Shown here: positions 6,231 through 6,325 of the stretch, in pieces
How the letters are laid out: each line of letters starts with the position of its first letter
Position numbering within the stretch: the first letter of the stretch is position 1
NCBI GenBank assembly: GCA_003153055.1
Contig: PMBV01000177.1
Location: 4,890-11,214 of the forward strand
Direction of reading: 5' to 3'
Source of the DNA: Myxococcales bacterium
GTDB taxonomy: Bacteria > Myxococcota > Myxococcia > Myxococcales > Myxococcaceae
DNA: 6,325 nucleotides
The notes under the pieces: model-generated
What the model saw: only the letters and a program-made list of their open reading frames with translations
Database searches by the model: none
What the model was told of the DNA's origin: nothing
Translations under genes and position numbers: made by a program

Positions 6231-6325
6231 GGAGTCCACTGGGGTCCTTGACCGGCAGAGGGCGCAAGGCCGAGGGCATTGCCTGAGCCCAGAAGCTCCC
6301 GAGTCAGAGTGAACGAGGGCGGTGG
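6231..6325 (-). repeat. Right 95-bp inverted repeat
   Basis: This is the inverted partner of 5417-5511, ending in GGCGGTGG at the last base of the window. The repeat may continue outside. The nine differences from the left copy are scattered single bases, in keeping with gradual drift of two once-identical ends rather than recent insertion. Confidence 0.93.

Larger units (their letters stand above)
5417..6325. mobile_element. Candidate non-autonomous element bounded by 95-bp inverted repeats
   Basis: The 909-base unit consists of two 95-base imperfect inverted repeats around a 719-base interior. No transposase or other intact protein can be read inside; open frames on both strands are short, overlapping and low-complexity. 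The interior instead holds a decayed response-regulator fragment. The layout resembles a MITE-like or gene-capturing non-autonomous element. Two copies of a dispersed repeat that happen to lie in opposite orientation would look the same. A target-site duplication cannot be checked because the right end coincides with the end of the window. Confidence 0.5.

Overview
The window is very GC-rich with strong G/C bias at third codon positions. It carries a PknB-type kinase of the style typical of myxobacteria, next to secreted lipoproteins with Gly/Ser- or Asp/Gly-rich linkers. A myxobacterium (Myxococcota) is the likely source. This is inferred from gene style, since no taxonomic marker gene is present.

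All convincing genes lie on the minus strand and read from right to left. From about 5068 down to 39 they form a compact three-gene cluster. The first gene (3314-5068) and second gene (1518-3317) are tandem paralogues. Each encodes a lipoprotein with an Ig-like Big-1 domain, a second beta-rich domain ending in a cysteine, and seven RCC1-type repeats, predicted to be a seven-bladed beta-propeller. Their junction is a 4-base ATGA stop/start overlap. After a 72-base gap comes a Hanks-type Ser/Thr protein kinase (39-1445). It has a complete catalytic domain, a proline/serine/threonine-rich linker and one C-terminal membrane helix, but no extracytoplasmic sensor domain. The arrangement suggests one transcription unit that places two exported propeller lipoproteins beside a membrane-anchored kinase. 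A functional link between them is inference.

Upstream of the cluster (5069-5416) is a leader region with two adjacent GC-rich hairpins. No intact gene follows to the window end. Instead, 5417-6325 is bounded by 95-base imperfect inverted repeats (86 of 95 positions identical, no gaps), which suggests a small non-autonomous mobile element or a pair of inverted dispersed repeats. Its interior holds what looks like the decayed remnant of an OmpR/PhoB-type response regulator on the minus strand. The remnant lacks the N-terminal phosphorylation-site part and carries a stop codon and a frameshift.

The most unusual points are the duplicated propeller lipoproteins coupled to a sensorless kinase, and the inverted-repeat element enclosing a ruined regulator gene.
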